Source: Sapientia aquatica (lineage in GTDB: Bacteria > Pseudomonadota > Gammaproteobacteria > Burkholderiales > Burkholderiaceae_D). From it: a DNA stretch of 64,000 nucleotides. The notes under the pieces were generated by a model. That model did not search any database, was not told the DNA's origin, and worked only from the letters and a program-made list of their open reading frames with translations. Shown one piece after another: positions 40,659 to 51,450 of this stretch; the stretch's first letter is position 1; every line of letters begins with the position of its first letter. The stretch lies in contig NZ_SMYL01000001.1 of NCBI RefSeq assembly GCF_004358105.1, forward strand, positions 124,001 to 188,000. Direction: 5' to 3'. The position numbers were made by a program, and so were the translations under genes.

Positions 40659-43352
40659 ATGACTATGGATCAATTCGCTAAAGAAACACTCCCGATTTCC
40701 CTTGAGGAAGAGATGCGCAAGAGTTACCTCGATTACGCCATGAGCGTTATCGTTGGCCGTGCCTTGCCCGATGTTCGAGATGGTTTAAAACCAGTGCATA
40801 GACGTGTGTTGTTCGCCATGCATGAAATGAATAACGTCTATAACCGACCATTCGTGAAATGTGCGCGTGTGGTGGGTGAGGTCATGGGTAAATATCATCC
40901 GCACGGGGATGCGTCTATTTATGACACCTTGGTCCGGATGGCGCAGCATTTCTCTTTGCGCTACACCTTGGTGGATGGTCAGGGCAACTTTGGTTCGGTC
41001 GATGGCGATAACGCTGCGGCGATGCGTTATACCGAGTGCCGCTTATCGAAAATTGCCAATGAGATTTTGGCTGACATTGATAAAGAAACAGTCGATTTTG
41101 TCCCCAACTACGACGGTAAAGAAAAAGAACCGTCGGTATTGCCAACCCGCATTCCAAATCTGCTCATCAATGGCGCGTCTGGTATTGCCGTTGGGATGGC
41201 GACCAATATTCCGCCGCACAATATTACTGAAGTCATCACTGGTGCGTTGCATCTGTTGAATAATCCAGATTGCAGTATTGATGAGTTGATTGAAATTATT
41301 CCTGCACCAGATTTCCCGACCGCTGGAATTATCTACGGTGTTTCTGGGGTGCGCGACGGTTATCGCACCGGTCGTGGTCGCGTTGTGATGCGTGCTAAAA
41401 CCCACTACGAAGAATATGGCAAAGACGGTCGTACCGCGTTAATCGTGGATGAGTTGCCGTACCAAGTAAACAAAAAATCGTTGTTAGAGCGCATTGCTGA
41501 ATTGGTGCGCGATAAAAAGTTAGACGGTATTTCAGATATTCGCGATGAATCCGATAAATCCGGTATGCGCGTTGTGATTGAATTAAAGCGCAACGAAGTG
41601 CCAGACGTGATTCTGAACAATCTGTATAAGCAGACGCAACTTCAAGACACCTTCGGTATGAATATGGTGGCCTTGGTCAATGGTCAGCCTAAGTTGCTGA
41701 ACTTGAAGCAGATGTTGGATTGCTTCTTGTCGCACCGCCGCGAAGTAGTCACACGCCGCACGGTATTCGAGCTGAAGAAAGCACGCGAACGCGGTCATAT
41801 GCTTGAAGGTTTAGCCGTTGCTTTAGCGAATATCGATGATTTCATCGCCATCATCAAAGCCGCTCCAACGCCGCCAATGGCGAAGTCGGAATTGATGAGT
41901 CGCTCATGGGATTCGTCGATGGTGCGCGAAATGTTGGCGCGTACAAGTGCCGATAACGAAGCGGGTATTGATGCTTTCCGCCCAGCGAATTTGCCTAAGC
42001 ATTACGGCATTCAAGCCGACGGGATGTACAAATTGTCGGACGACCAAGCGCAAGAAATTTTGCAAATGCGCTTGCAACGTTTGACCGGTTTAGAGCAAGA
42101 CAAGATCGTCAATGAATACAAAGACATGATGATTCAAATTGCTGACTTGTTGGATATTTTGGCCAAGCCTTCGCGCGTTACGGCGATCATTACCGATGAA
42201 TTGACGTCGGCAATGAATGAATACGGCATCGGTTCAAAAGACGAGCGTCGTTCTGAAATCGTCCACAACGCCACTGAATTAGAAACAGAAGATTTGATCA
42301 CGCCGCAAGACATGGTTGTGACCCTGTCGCATACCGGTTACATGAAGTCTCAACCAGTGTCCGAATACCGCGCGCAAAAACGCGGTGGTCGCGGCAAGCA
42401 AGCCATGGCGACCAAGGACGATGATTGGATTGAACAATTATTTACCGCTAATACCCACGATTACATTTTGTGCTTCAGTAATCGCGGACGTCTGTATTGG
42501 TTGAAAGTCTGGGAAGTGCCACAAGGCTCGCGTAATTCACGTGGTAAGCCAATCGTGAATATGTTCCCATTGCATGATGGCGAAAAAATTACCGTGATCT
42601 TGCCGATCTCGGGCGATAACCGTAGCTTCCCAGAAGATCGTTATATATTCATGTCAACCAGCCTTGGCGTGGTGAAAAAGTCGGCCTTAAGCGATTTCAG
42701 CAATCCACGTAAAGCCGGAATTATTGCGGTTGATCTGGATGAAGGCGATTTCTTAATTGGCGCTGCCTTGACTGATGGTAAACACGACGTGATGTTGTTC
42801 TCCGATTCGGGCAAAGCCGTTCGCTTCGATGAAAACGATGTGCGTCCAATGGGTCGAACAGCGCGCGGTGTGCGCGGTATGAATTTGGAAGATGGTCAGC
42901 AAGTTATCGCTTTACTGGTCGCCGAAAACGAACAGCAGTCAGTTTTGACTGCAACAGAAAATGGCTTCGGTAAGCGCACTCCGATTACTGAATACACGCG
43001 TCACGGTCGCGGCACCAAAGGAATGATCGCGATCCAAACTTCAGAGCGCAACGGTAAAGTCGTCGCGGCAACCTTGGTTGATTCAACTGATGAGATTTTG
43101 TTGATTACTACCGGCGGCGTTTTGATTCGCACACGTGTTGCCGAAATCCGCGAAATGGGCCGCGCTACGCAAGGCGTTACCTTGATCGCCGTTGAAGATG
43201 GCACGAAGCTGAGTGGCTTGCAGCGTATTGTTGAAACCGACATCGAAGAAGTTGTGTATGAAAACGGCGATAACGGTTCTGGCGCGCAAGACGACTCAAC
43301 CGAACAGAAGGGTGCAGAAGGTGATGATGCGGCGGAGGATGCGGCAGAATGA
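40659..43352 (+). CDS. gyrA: DNA gyrase subunit A
   Basis: Breakage-reunion subunit of gyrase, which introduces negative supercoils. The 897 residues start with the conserved [41 protein letters not shown]. The catalytic Tyr is Tyr124 (MRYTECRLS). The C-terminal domain has the GyrA box QKRGGRGKQ, which separates gyrase from topoisomerase IV, and ends in an acidic tail. In the quinolone region the sequence is [10 protein letters not shown]: Ala85 and Asp89 stand at the E. coli positions Ser83 and Asp87. ATGs at 40659 and 40665 are both possible starts; neither has a strong ribosome site. Its stop overlaps serC (ATGA). Confidence 0.98.
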   Translation: MTMDQFAKETLPISLEEEMRKSYLDYAMSVIVGRALPDVRDGLKPVHRRVLFAMHEMNNVYNRPFVKCARVVGEVMGKYHPHGDASIYDTLVRMAQHFSLRYTLVDGQGNFGSVDGDNAAAMRYTECRLSKIANEILADIDKETVDFVPNYDGKEKEPSVLPTRIPNLLINGASGIAVGMATNIPPHNITEVITGALHLLNNPDCSIDELIEIIPAPDFPTAGIIYGVSGVRDGYRTGRGRVVMRAKTHYEEYGKDGRTALIVDELPYQVNKKSLLERIAELVRDKKLDGISDIRDESDKSGMRVVIELKRNEVPDVILNNLYKQTQLQDTFGMNMVALVNGQPKLLNLKQMLDCFLSHRREVVTRRTVFELKKARERGHMLEGLAVALANIDDFIAIIKAAPTPPMAKSELMSRSWDSSMVREMLARTSADNEAGIDAFRPANLPKHYGIQADGMYKLSDDQAQEILQMRLQRLTGLEQDKIVNEYKDMMIQIADLLDILAKPSRVTAIITDELTSAMNEYGIGSKDERRSEIVHNATELETEDLITPQDMVVTLSHTGYMKSQPVSEYRAQKRGGRGKQAMATKDDDWIEQLFTANTHDYILCFSNRGRLYWLKVWEVPQGSRNSRGKPIVNMFPLHDGEKITVILPISGDNRSFPEDRYIFMSTSLGVVKKSALSDFSNPRKAGIIAVDLDEGDFLIGAALTDGKHDVMLFSDSGKAVRFDENDVRPMGRTARGVRGMNLEDGQQVIALLVAENEQQSVLTATENGFGKRTPITEYTRHGRGTKGMIAIQTSERNGKVVAATLVDSTDEILLITTGGVLIRTRVAEIREMGRATQGVTLIAVEDGTKLSGLQRIVETDIEEVVYENGDNGSGAQDDSTEQKGAEGDDAAEDAAE

Positions 43353-44452
43353 TTTATAACTTTTCCGCAGGCCCGGCTGTATTGCCTAAAGAAGTTTTGC
43401 AGCAAGCAGCATCAGAAATGTTGGATTGGCACGGAAGTGGCATGTCGGTGATGGAAATGAGTCATCGCGGTGCTGAATTTATGTCGATTTTGGCGGATGC
43501 GCAGCAGAACTTGCGGGAATTGTTAGCTGTTCCTAGTAACTACAAAATCCTGTTTTTGCAGGGCGGTGCAATCGCTGAAAACGCGATTGTGCCGATGAAT
43601 CTGGCTAGGTTAAATGGTTCAAGCGAATCGGCTGTGCTTGATTATGTTTGCACCGGTTCTTGGTCGGTAAAGTCCATCAAAGAAGCCGCAAAATACGCCA
43701 ATGTGCATGTGGCTGCGGATGCGCGCTCGCTCAATCCAGCGGGTAAATTCAACGCTATTCCCGATGAATCGACTTGGAAATTGTCCGCTAACGCGGCCTA
43801 TTTGCATCTGTGCACCAACGAAACCATCGACGGCGTTGAATACAACTTTGTTCCAAAATCTAGCGCGCCAATTGTGGCCGATATGTCTTCGCATATCTTG
43901 TCACGCGTCATTAACGTGGCCGATTACGGTGTCATTTATGGCGGTGCGCAAAAAAATATTGGCCCGGCGGGATTAACAATAGTGATCGTGCGCGACGATT
44001 TATTGGGCCATGCTTTGCCCTCTTGTCCTTCTGCGTTCAATTGGAAAACAGTTGCCGACAACGACTCCATGTATAACACGCCGCCGACCTACGCGATCTA
44101 TATCGCCGGCCTGGTGTTTCAATGGATTAAACGTCAAGGCGGCGTGGCTGCATTAGAAAAAAACAATATCGCCAAAGCGGCTTTGCTGTACGACTTTATC
44201 GATCACAGCAAGTTGTATGAAAACCGTATCGCTAAGGAATGCCGCTCACGTATGAACGTGCCATTCTTTTTGCGTGATGAATCGTTGAATGCGCAATTCC
44301 TGAGTGCAGCCAAAGAGCGCGGTTTGTTGCAATTAAAAGGACATAGCTCAGTTGGCGGAATGCGCGCCTCAATTTATAACGCGATGCCATACGAAGGCGT
44401 GCAAGCGTTAGTCAATTTTATGCAAGAGTTCGAGCAACGTCATCACCCGTAA
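43349..44452 (+). CDS. serC: Phosphoserine aminotransferase
   Basis: PLP enzyme that makes 3-phosphoserine for serine synthesis and also acts in pyridoxal phosphate synthesis. The 367 residues include the N-terminal [31 protein letters not shown] and FLQGGA. The PLP-binding lysine is Lys202, in [18 protein letters not shown]. The C-terminal [17 protein letters not shown] motif is typical. It overlaps gyrA by four bases and is followed by pheA after 16 bases, the normal betaproteobacterial arrangement. Confidence 0.97.
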   Translation: MIYNFSAGPAVLPKEVLQQAASEMLDWHGSGMSVMEMSHRGAEFMSILADAQQNLRELLAVPSNYKILFLQGGAIAENAIVPMNLARLNGSSESAVLDYVCTGSWSVKSIKEAAKYANVHVAADARSLNPAGKFNAIPDESTWKLSANAAYLHLCTNETIDGVEYNFVPKSSAPIVADMSSHILSRVINVADYGVIYGGAQKNIGPAGLTIVIVRDDLLGHALPSCPSAFNWKTVADNDSMYNTPPTYAIYIAGLVFQWIKRQGGVAALEKNNIAKAALLYDFIDHSKLYENRIAKECRSRMNVPFFLRDESLNAQFLSAAKERGLLQLKGHSSVGGMRASIYNAMPYEGVQALVNFMQEFEQRHHP

Positions 44453-44468
44453 TTGTGCAAGGAATGCC

Positions 44469-45545
44469 ATGAGTATTGATCAGCAATTAAAACCGCTCCG
44501 CGAAAAAATTGATGCCGTTGACGCGCAAATTTTGGCATTGCTCAATTCCCGCGCTGAGTTAGCGCAGCAAGTTGGTCATCTCAAAGCGAATACTAACGCG
44601 CCCGTGTTTCGCCCTGAGCGTGAAGCGCAAGTATTACGCGGTGTGGCGGAACGCAATCCTGGCCCGCTACCTAGTCTCGATATTCAGTTAATTTTCCGCG
44701 AAATTATGTCGGCCTGCCGCGCACTAGAACGTCGCGTCACCGTTGCTTATTTAGGTCCAGCAGGAACCTTCAGCGAGCAAGCCGTATTTCAACAATTTGG
44801 TCACGCAATTGTTTTGCTGCCTTGCATTTCGATCGATGAAGTGTTTCGCACAACCGAGGCTGGCACTGCCGATTTTGGTGTTGTGCCGGTTGAAAATTCG
44901 AGCGAAGGCGCGGTCAATCGGACGCTCGATTTGTTGTTGCAAACCAGTTTGTCGATCAGTGGCGAACTATCGATCCCAGTGCAACACAGCTTGATGACAA
45001 ACTCGGGCGACTTCGCTGGCGTGACAAAGATCTGCGCGCATTCGCAAGCGTTAGCGCAATGTCAGGCGTGGCTCAATCAGCACTACCCAACGATAGAACG
45101 GATTGCTGTGGCATCGAACGGAGAGGCAGCACGTATGGCAAGCCTTGACCCGACTGTGGCTGCGATAGCTGGAGAAACGGCTGGCGCGCAATATGAATTG
45201 CAAGTCGTGCATGCCCACATTCAAGACGATCCGCACAACCGCACGCGCTTCGCCGTGATTGGAAATACGCAATGCACACCAAGCGGCAAGGATCAAACCT
45301 CGATCGTGTTAGCGGTGCCGAACAAAGCGGGCGCTGTGTATTCTTTATTGGCGCCGTTTAGTCAATTTGGCGTTTCAATGACGCGCTTTGAATCGCGTCC
45401 TGCCCGCACTGGTACATGGGAATATTATTTCTACGTGGACGTTGAAGGCCATCAACAGGATGATTCCGTAGCTCGTTCATTGAATGAATTAAAAAATAGT
45501 GCCGCGTTCTTCAAAATTTTGGGTTCCTATCCGCTAAGTAATTAA
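44469..45545 (+). CDS. pheA: Chorismate mutase / prephenate dehydratase (P-protein)
   Basis: Bifunctional enzyme of phenylalanine synthesis, 358 residues. The N-terminal chorismate mutase (AroQ type, about 1-90) shows LREKIDAVDAQILALLNSRAELAQQVG. The prephenate dehydratase domain (about 92-270) starts with VAYLGPAGTFSEQAVFQQFG and contains VPVENSSEGAVNRTLDLLL and the catalytic DDPHNRTRF. The C-terminal ACT domain (about 280-358) has the regulatory signature FESRPARTGTWEYYFYVD, so feedback inhibition by phenylalanine is expected. It lies between serC and tyrA. Confidence 0.97.
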   Translation: MSIDQQLKPLREKIDAVDAQILALLNSRAELAQQVGHLKANTNAPVFRPEREAQVLRGVAERNPGPLPSLDIQLIFREIMSACRALERRVTVAYLGPAGTFSEQAVFQQFGHAIVLLPCISIDEVFRTTEAGTADFGVVPVENSSEGAVNRTLDLLLQTSLSISGELSIPVQHSLMTNSGDFAGVTKICAHSQALAQCQAWLNQHYPTIERIAVASNGEAARMASLDPTVAAIAGETAGAQYELQVVHAHIQDDPHNRTRFAVIGNTQCTPSGKDQTSIVLAVPNKAGAVYSLLAPFSQFGVSMTRFESRPARTGTWEYYFYVDVEGHQQDDSVARSLNELKNSAAFFKILGSYPLSN

Positions 45546-45590
45546 CCCGTGCGAAGGTGATTTCACCTTATTTTAGTACTGCATAGTGAG

Positions 45591-46520
45591 GTGATTTTGG
45601 TCGCAACTTCCGCAAATGAGCAATTAAAAAAAGTCGTCATCATCGGCGTTGGTCTGATCGGTGGCTCGTTTGCATTGGCGCTTAAAAAAAATTCTGCTGC
45701 TATTCATTTGGTTGGTCTAGAACGTAGCGCGGCGTCCCTTGAGCGCGCATTGGTATTAGGAATAATTGACGAAGCCAGCACCGATATTGCGTCAGCATTA
45801 CAGGGCGCCGATCTGGTTGTGATTTCTGCGCCTGTCGCGCAAACAGAAGTGATATTGAGCGCGATTTATCCACATCTCGAAGCACACACTATCGTGACCG
45901 ATACAGGTAGCACCAAGGCCGATGTTGAGGTGTCGGCCCGCAAAGCCTTACAGGATAAAATCGGTCAATTCGTTCCGGCTCATCCCATTGCGGGGCGCGA
46001 ATCCAACGGCCCAGATGCGGCTATCGCCAGCTTGTACCAAGCTAAAAAATTAGTGATTACCGCTTTGCCAGAAAATGCTCAAAGCGCGATCGACCTAGTT
46101 GCCACCACCTGGCAACGTTGCGGCGCAGTGCCGCATTATTTGACACCATCCCAGCACGATCACGTGTTTGCTGCGGTCAGCCATTTGCCACATTTATTGG
46201 CCTATGCGTTGGTGGATCAAATTACCGAACAGCCACAAGCTGAATTACGTTTTCAATATGCCGCCAGTGGTTTTCGCGATTTCACGCGGATTGCCGGTTC
46301 ATCGCCTGAAATGTGGCGCGATATTAGCTTGGCTAATCGCGCCGCTTTGTTGGATGAATTGACGCACTACCAAGCACAATTGCAGCGCGTCGCGAATGCG
46401 CTTAAGCAAAGTGATGGTGCTGAACTACTGGCGATTTTTAGTAACGCGCAAGCCGCACGCCGCCGTTGGATTCAAGCGATTGAGTCTGCCGAACAGCCAC
46501 CCAAAGAGGGTGGCGATTAG
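45591..46520 (+). CDS. tyrA: Prephenate dehydrogenase
   Basis: NAD-dependent enzyme that converts prephenate to 4-hydroxyphenylpyruvate for tyrosine, 309 residues. The Rossmann motif is [17 protein letters not shown]. The dehydrogenase core has [30 protein letters not shown] with the catalytic His, [21 protein letters not shown] and [22 protein letters not shown]. No chorismate mutase or ACT domain is fused. There is no in-frame ATG near the N-terminus: GTG at 45591 (used here) or TTG at 45597 must be the start. A small hairpin (45554-45569) precedes it. The hisC-type aminotransferase often found before tyrA is absent. Confidence 0.95.
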   Translation: MILVATSANEQLKKVVIIGVGLIGGSFALALKKNSAAIHLVGLERSAASLERALVLGIIDEASTDIASALQGADLVVISAPVAQTEVILSAIYPHLEAHTIVTDTGSTKADVEVSARKALQDKIGQFVPAHPIAGRESNGPDAAIASLYQAKKLVITALPENAQSAIDLVATTWQRCGAVPHYLTPSQHDHVFAAVSHLPHLLAYALVDQITEQPQAELRFQYAASGFRDFTRIAGSSPEMWRDISLANRAALLDELTHYQAQLQRVANALKQSDGAELLAIFSNAQAARRRWIQAIESAEQPPKEGGD

Positions 46521-46564
46521 CGTTATTTGTGCTATGCGTTGCAATCCAATTCCCATTATTAATT

Positions 46565-47887
46565 ATGAAAACTCCCCACTTCCCGCCTTACATTGACCTT
46601 AATCCCGTGACCCGCGCTCAAGGCGTGATCCAGTTACCAGGTTCAAAAAGCATTTCTAATCGCACCTTGTTATTGGCCGCTTTGTCTGAGGGCGACACGC
46701 AAATCAGTGAATTGCTAGCATCGGACGATACCTTAGTCATGCTCAACGCTTTGCATAGCCTTGGCGTGAAATGGGAGCAAGAAGGCGTTAGTCAAAATTA
46801 TCTAGTACGTGGCGTGAGCGGCAAATTTCCAGTTAAGCACGCTGATTTATTTATGGGCAACGCCGGAACGGCAATTCGCCCCTTGGTCGCTGCGTTAGGT
46901 GTGCTGGGCGGCGACTACACTCTGCACGGTGTTGAACGCATGCATGAACGCCCGATCGGTGATTTGGTCGATGCGTTGCAGCGAGTAGGTTCCCAAATTA
47001 CTTATACTGGTGTGCCTGGTTTCCCTCCGCTGCACATCCAAAGTGGTCAAATTCGTCCAAATGGCTGGCAGGTGCGCGGTAATGTTTCTAGCCAATTCTT
47101 AACGGCGTTATTAATGGCCGCGCCACTAATTGCGGCTGAGCAGGATATCGAGATTGAGGTGATTGGCGAGCTGATTTCTAAGCCTTACATTGAAATCACG
47201 TTGAATCTAATGGCGCGTTTTGGCGTTCTGGTCAAACGTGAAGGCTGGCAGAAATTCATTATCGAAGCCGGGCAGTTCTATAAGAGTCCCGGCACAATTC
47301 ACGTCGAAGGCGACGCTTCCTCGGCGTCCTACTTTTTGGCGGCTGGCGCGATTTGCGGTGGTCCGGTGCGAGTAACTGGAGTCGGTCGCAACAGTATTCA
47401 AGGTGATGTGCGGTTTGTTGAAGCCTTAGAAAAAATGGGCGCAAGTATTGCGCTGGGCGAGAACTGGATTGAGGCGCGCAGCAATGGAGTGTTGAAAGCC
47501 ATTGATGCCGATTTCAACGCCATCCCTGATGCGGCGATGACGATTGCGATTGCTGCTTTGTACGCCAATGGCACCAGCGTATTGCGTAATATCGGTAGCT
47601 GGCGGGTAAAAGAAACCGATCGGATTGACGCGATGGCCGCCGAGTTGACAAAGCTCGGCGCACAAGTTGAAGCGGGCGCGGATTATTTGGCGATCACGCC
47701 GCCAGCGCAATTGCAACCAGCCAGCATTGAAACGTACGACGATCACCGCATGGCGATGTGTTTCTCGTTGGCGACCTTAAACGGCGTGGCGCGGGCAGGT
47801 ACAAAGATTCGGATTCTTGATCCAAAATGCGTGGCGAAAACTTTCCCGGATTATTTTTCGGCGTTTGCTACGATTAAACAGTATTAA
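46565..47887 (+). CDS. aroA: 3-phosphoshikimate 1-carboxyvinyltransferase (EPSP synthase)
   Basis: Sixth step of the shikimate pathway, joining phosphoenolpyruvate to shikimate 3-phosphate. The 440-residue protein is a class I (glyphosate-sensitive type) enzyme by motif: [74 protein letters not shown] and [13 protein letters not shown] start it at 46565; the longer frame from 46529 runs into the end of tyrA. It forms part of the serC-pheA-tyrA-aroA-cmk cluster and is separated from cmk by 27 bases. Confidence 0.97.
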   Translation: MKTPHFPPYIDLNPVTRAQGVIQLPGSKSISNRTLLLAALSEGDTQISELLASDDTLVMLNALHSLGVKWEQEGVSQNYLVRGVSGKFPVKHADLFMGNAGTAIRPLVAALGVLGGDYTLHGVERMHERPIGDLVDALQRVGSQITYTGVPGFPPLHIQSGQIRPNGWQVRGNVSSQFLTALLMAAPLIAAEQDIEIEVIGELISKPYIEITLNLMARFGVLVKREGWQKFIIEAGQFYKSPGTIHVEGDASSASYFLAAGAICGGPVRVTGVGRNSIQGDVRFVEALEKMGASIALGENWIEARSNGVLKAIDADFNAIPDAAMTIAIAALYANGTSVLRNIGSWRVKETDRIDAMAAELTKLGAQVEAGADYLAITPPAQLQPASIETYDDHRMAMCFSLATLNGVARAGTKIRILDPKCVAKTFPDYFSAFATIKQY

Positions 47888-47914
47888 TTTAACAGGCGCG
47901 ATAGCGGACATACT

Positions 47915-48586
47915 ATGACGAATCCAACTATTACTATTGACGGTCCCACCGCGTCCGGCAAAGGCACTGTCGCCCAATTGGTCGCTAAGGCGCTGGGCTT
48001 TCATTACTTGGATTCGGGCGCACTCTATCGCTTAACGGCTTTGTCGGCGTTGCGTCACCAATTAGCGTTGGACGATGAGGCAGCGATTGCTCAGTTAGCG
48101 TTAAATTTGCCGTGCCGATTTGTGGGCGAGCAAATTTTTCTTGAGCAAGAAGAAGTGGGCAACATAATTCGCGCTGAAGAAATCGGGAATGCCGCCTCAA
48201 AAATCGCCGTGTTGCCAGCCGTAAGAGCGGCTCTACTGCAATTACAAAAGAATTTTTCTGCGCCGCCGGGCTTGGTTGCCGATGGTCGTGACATGGGAAC
48301 AGTGATATTTCCCGATGCCGAAGTAAAAATATATTTAACTGCCAGTGTGGCAGCGCGCGCAGAAAGAAGATTTAAGCAATTGATTAGCAAGGGATTTTCT
48401 GCTAATATACAAGACCTTTTGCAGGATCTGACCGAGCGAGACGCGCGCGACTTAAATCGCAGCACCGCTCCCTTAAAGCCCGCCGAAGGTGCATTTATGT
48501 TGGATACATCCGATTTGACGATACAGCAGGCTGTTGAGTTGGTGTTAAAACAGTATGAACAATACGTTCAAGATGCGAACAACTAA
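47915..48586 (+). CDS. cmk: Cytidylate kinase
   Basis: Phosphorylates CMP and dCMP using ATP. The 223-residue protein has the P-loop [19 protein letters not shown] (Gly10-Thr18) and the substrate motif [13 protein letters not shown]. The [22 protein letters not shown] segment and the lid region [25 protein letters not shown] are also present. It lies between aroA and rpsA, the standard order in proteobacteria. Confidence 0.97.
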   Translation: MTNPTITIDGPTASGKGTVAQLVAKALGFHYLDSGALYRLTALSALRHQLALDDEAAIAQLALNLPCRFVGEQIFLEQEEVGNIIRAEEIGNAASKIAVLPAVRAALLQLQKNFSAPPGLVADGRDMGTVIFPDAEVKIYLTASVAARAERRFKQLISKGFSANIQDLLQDLTERDARDLNRSTAPLKPAEGAFMLDTSDLTIQQAVELVLKQYEQYVQDANN

Positions 48587-48604
48587 GTTAAAAATAGTCA
48601 TTAA

Positions 48605-48634
48605 TTGCATATTTTTAATGAGGTTTGATACAAA
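48605..48634 (+). promoter_or_regulatory. Putative promoter of rpsA
   Basis: TTGCAT (48605-48610), 18-bp spacer, TACAAA (48629-48634) in the 200-bp gap before rpsA. It leaves a leader of about 145 nt, long enough for the autoregulation known for S1, though no such structure was identified. Confidence 0.4.
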
Positions 48635-48787
48635 ATTACGCGCCCAGCGCAAGCTGTGCAACTAGTACGGTTCAGGATAGCGCAAGGCTATGTTGGATTT
48701 TTTTTAACCTAACCCAGTTTGATTCACCTGAGTCTTATTTAATAAGCCGCTTGTGCAACGAACTGCTTACTACCTACAAATCACATT

Positions 48788-50506
48788 ATGGCAACAGTAT
48801 TTATGTCGCAAGACCACGCTACCGGTTCCGATAGCTTCGCAGCTCTGTTTGAAGAGTCCCTGTCACGTCAAGATATGCGTTCTGGCGAAGTTATCTCCGC
48901 TGAAGTGGTTCGCATTGATCACAACTTCGTTATCGTTAACGCCGGTTTGAAATCCGAAGCGTTCATTCCTCTGGAAGAATTCAAAAACGATCAAGGCGAA
49001 TTAGAAGTAGTTGTTGGCGATTTCGTTTCTGTAGCGATTGATTCGCTGGAAAACGGCTTCGGCGACACTATTTTGTCACGCGACAAAGCCAAGCGTTTAG
49101 CGTCTTGGTTGGCACTAGAAAAAGCCCTGGAATCAGGCGAAATCGTTATTGGTACAGTTAATGGCAAAGTTAAAGGCGGTTTGACTGTCTTGACTAACGG
49201 AATTCGTGCCTTCTTACCAGGTTCTTTGGTTGACACACGTCCGGTGAAAGATACAACACCGTACGAAGGCAAAACCATGGAATTCAAAGTAATCAAGTTA
49301 GATCGCAAACGCAACAACGTTGTGTTGTCACGCCGCGCTGTTGTAGAAGCGTCAATGGGCGAAGAGCGCGCTAAATTGATGGAAACATTACGCGAAGGTA
49401 CAGTTGTTACCGGCGTGGTTAAAAATATCACCGACTACGGCGCGTTCGTGGATCTGGGCGGCATCGATGGCTTGTTGCACATCACCGATTTGGCATGGCG
49501 TCGTGTACGTCATCCGTCAGAAGTATTGACAGTTGGCCAAGAAGTGACTGCAAAAGTATTGAAATTCGACCAAGACAAGAACCGTGTTTCATTGGGTGTA
49601 AAACAATTGGGCGACGATCCTTGGACAGGTTTGTCACGTCGTTACCCACAACACACTCGTTTGTTCGGTAAAGTAACTAATTTGACCGACTACGGTGCGT
49701 TCGTTGAAGTTGAACAAGGTATCGAAGGTTTGGTTCACGTTTCCGAAATGGACTGGACTAACAAAAACGTGGCTCCAAACAAAGTGGTTCAATTGGGCGA
49801 CGAAGTTGAAGTCATGGTTCTGGAAATCGACGAAGAACGTCGTCGTATCAGCCTGGGCATGAAACAATGCAAAGCAAATCCTTGGGATGACTTTGCTGTG
49901 ACCCATAAGAAAGGTGACAAAGTTCGCGGCGCGATCAAATCGATCACCGACTTCGGCGTGTTTATCGGCTTGTCTGGCAACATCGACGGTTTGGTGCATT
50001 TGTCTGATTTGTCTTGGACAGAAACAGGCGAAGAAGCAGTTCGTCGCTTCAAGAAAGGCGATGAATTAGAAGCCATCGTGTTGGCAATTGATGTTGAACG
50101 TGAGCGCGTTTCGTTGGGTGTTAAACAACTCGAAGGCGACCCATTCAATAACTACTGCGCAATGAACGACAAGGGTGCTGTTGTAACTGGTACCGTTAAA
50201 TCAGTGGAGCCTAAAGGCGCAGTGATTCAATTGTCAGACGAAGTTGAAGGCTACTTACGTGCTTCAGAAATCTCACGCGACCGCGTTGAAGATGCTGGTA
50301 CACATTTGAAAGTTGGCGACAGCGTTGAAGCATTGGTATTGAACATTGATCGCAAAGCTCGCAGCATTCAATTGTCCATCAAAGCAAAAGATAGCGTTGA
50401 TACAGCAGATGCAATGCAAAAAATGACCGCAACTGACTCGAGTGCAGCATCAGGCACAACAAGTTTGGGTGCGTTGTTAAAAGCTAAACTTGATAGCAAA
50501 AACTAA
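48788..50506 (+). CDS. rpsA: 30S ribosomal protein S1
   Basis: RNA-binding ribosomal protein needed to load most mRNAs. The 572 residues contain six S1 (OB-fold) domains. The N-terminal [49 protein letters not shown] belongs to domain 1. Later domains show repeated patterns such as [45 protein letters not shown] and [23 protein letters not shown]. Codon choice is biased to T-ending codons, as expected for a highly expressed gene. ATG 48788 is used; 48803 is an alternative. ihfB follows after 95 bases. Confidence 0.98.
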   Translation: MATVFMSQDHATGSDSFAALFEESLSRQDMRSGEVISAEVVRIDHNFVIVNAGLKSEAFIPLEEFKNDQGELEVVVGDFVSVAIDSLENGFGDTILSRDKAKRLASWLALEKALESGEIVIGTVNGKVKGGLTVLTNGIRAFLPGSLVDTRPVKDTTPYEGKTMEFKVIKLDRKRNNVVLSRRAVVEASMGEERAKLMETLREGTVVTGVVKNITDYGAFVDLGGIDGLLHITDLAWRRVRHPSEVLTVGQEVTAKVLKFDQDKNRVSLGVKQLGDDPWTGLSRRYPQHTRLFGKVTNLTDYGAFVEVEQGIEGLVHVSEMDWTNKNVAPNKVVQLGDEVEVMVLEIDEERRRISLGMKQCKANPWDDFAVTHKKGDKVRGAIKSITDFGVFIGLSGNIDGLVHLSDLSWTETGEEAVRRFKKGDELEAIVLAIDVERERVSLGVKQLEGDPFNNYCAMNDKGAVVTGTVKSVEPKGAVIQLSDEVEGYLRASEISRDRVEDAGTHLKVGDSVEALVLNIDRKARSIQLSIKAKDSVDTADAMQKMTATDSSAASGTTSLGALLKAKLDSKN

Positions 50507-50601
50507 TCACTTTATTCATTAAGTGGGTAATTTTAGGGGCAACATTGGTTGAAGTCGTAGTTGATCAATGTTGCTCACTTGCTAAAAAGTGAGGTTTCCT
50601 A

Positions 50602-50907
50602 ATGACAAAATCAGAGTTGATTGCTTGTTTGGCTGAGAAGTATCCGCAACTTGTTGCAAAGGATGCCGATTTCGCAGTTAAAACCATTTTGGATGCAATG
50701 TCCGAAGCCTTAGTAGTTGGGCAGCGGATTGAAATAAGAGGGTTTGGTAGTTTTTCTCTTAACAGTCGCCCACCCAGAATCGGTCGTAACCCTAAATCTG
50801 GCGATAAAGTGATGGTGCCTGAAAAACGTGCGCCGCATTTCAAACCTGGCAAAGAGTTGCGCGAACGAGTAGATGCGATGGTTGGTCAGCCCATTAAAAA
50901 TGACTAG
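50602..50907 (+). CDS. ihfB: Integration host factor subunit beta
   Basis: DNA-bending HU-family protein that pairs with IhfA. The 101 residues include the N-terminal helices [17 protein letters not shown], the beta-arm region [28 protein letters not shown] and the conserved [13 protein letters not shown] near the C-terminus. The Pro at the arm tip that intercalates into DNA (RPPRIGRNP) is present. The start follows a GTGAGG site. It sits between rpsA and lapA, the order seen in many gamma- and betaproteobacteria, and ends in a strong terminator. Confidence 0.97.
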   Translation: MTKSELIACLAEKYPQLVAKDADFAVKTILDAMSEALVVGQRIEIRGFGSFSLNSRPPRIGRNPKSGDKVMVPEKRAPHFKPGKELRERVDAMVGQPIKND

Positions 50908-50931
50908 TAATTAGCGAATGTGATTTGGAAG

Positions 50932-50967
50932 ACGGTATATTGGGTAACTAATATGCCGTTTTTTTAT
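50932..50967 (+). terminator. Intrinsic terminator after ihfB
   Basis: A 10-bp stem (50932-50941 with 50950-50959, one G-T pair) followed by about eight Ts. Confidence 0.88.
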
Positions 50968-51089
50968 TAGATTAGGCCTTGATAATCGATAAAAATAAAT
51001 AAAAGTGATCAAGACGGCAAGACAGTTTAACTGCTGTTTCACGTACAATGCCGGTTGCTTATAAAAAGTTTTCGTCGAAAAGGTATGCC

Positions 51090-51392
51090 ATGAAAATTAT
51101 TTCGAAAATCGTCGCCATATTATTGTTTGTCGTATTTTTTGGTTTTGCCTTAAATAACACGGAGACCGTGACGCTGCGATTTTTCTTCGGCTACGAGTTT
51201 CCCGGCCCGCTGGTGTTGATGCTGTTAATCTTTTTTATTGCCGGAATTGTGTTGGGTGTGTTTGCCATGCTTCCAACCGTATTTAGACATCGCCGCGATT
51301 TGTCCAAACATCGCAAAAACGTTTCCGCGTTGGAGCAAGAAGTAGCAAAATTGCAGAATGAAAACAGCCGTCCGCCGCAGCCAGACAGCGTG
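51090..51392 (+). CDS. lapA: LapA-family (DUF1049) membrane protein
   Basis: A 101-residue inner-membrane protein from the ATG at 51090, which follows AAAGG. Two helices (IVAILLFVVFFGFALNNTETVTLRFFFG and GPLVLMLLIFFIAGIVLGVFAML) are followed by a cytosolic coiled-coil tail (HRKNVSALEQEVAKLQNEN). LapA works with LapB and FtsH in setting LpxC stability and so lipopolysaccharide output. The upstream frame from 51048 adds 14 unconserved residues. lapB follows, as in E. coli. The listed end is the last sense codon; the stop is at 51393-51395. Confidence 0.92.
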
Positions 51393-51450
51393 TAATACAT
51401 TAGGTGCTCTTCCTTTCTTATTCTTCTTAAAAACTAAAAGATAAACTCAA

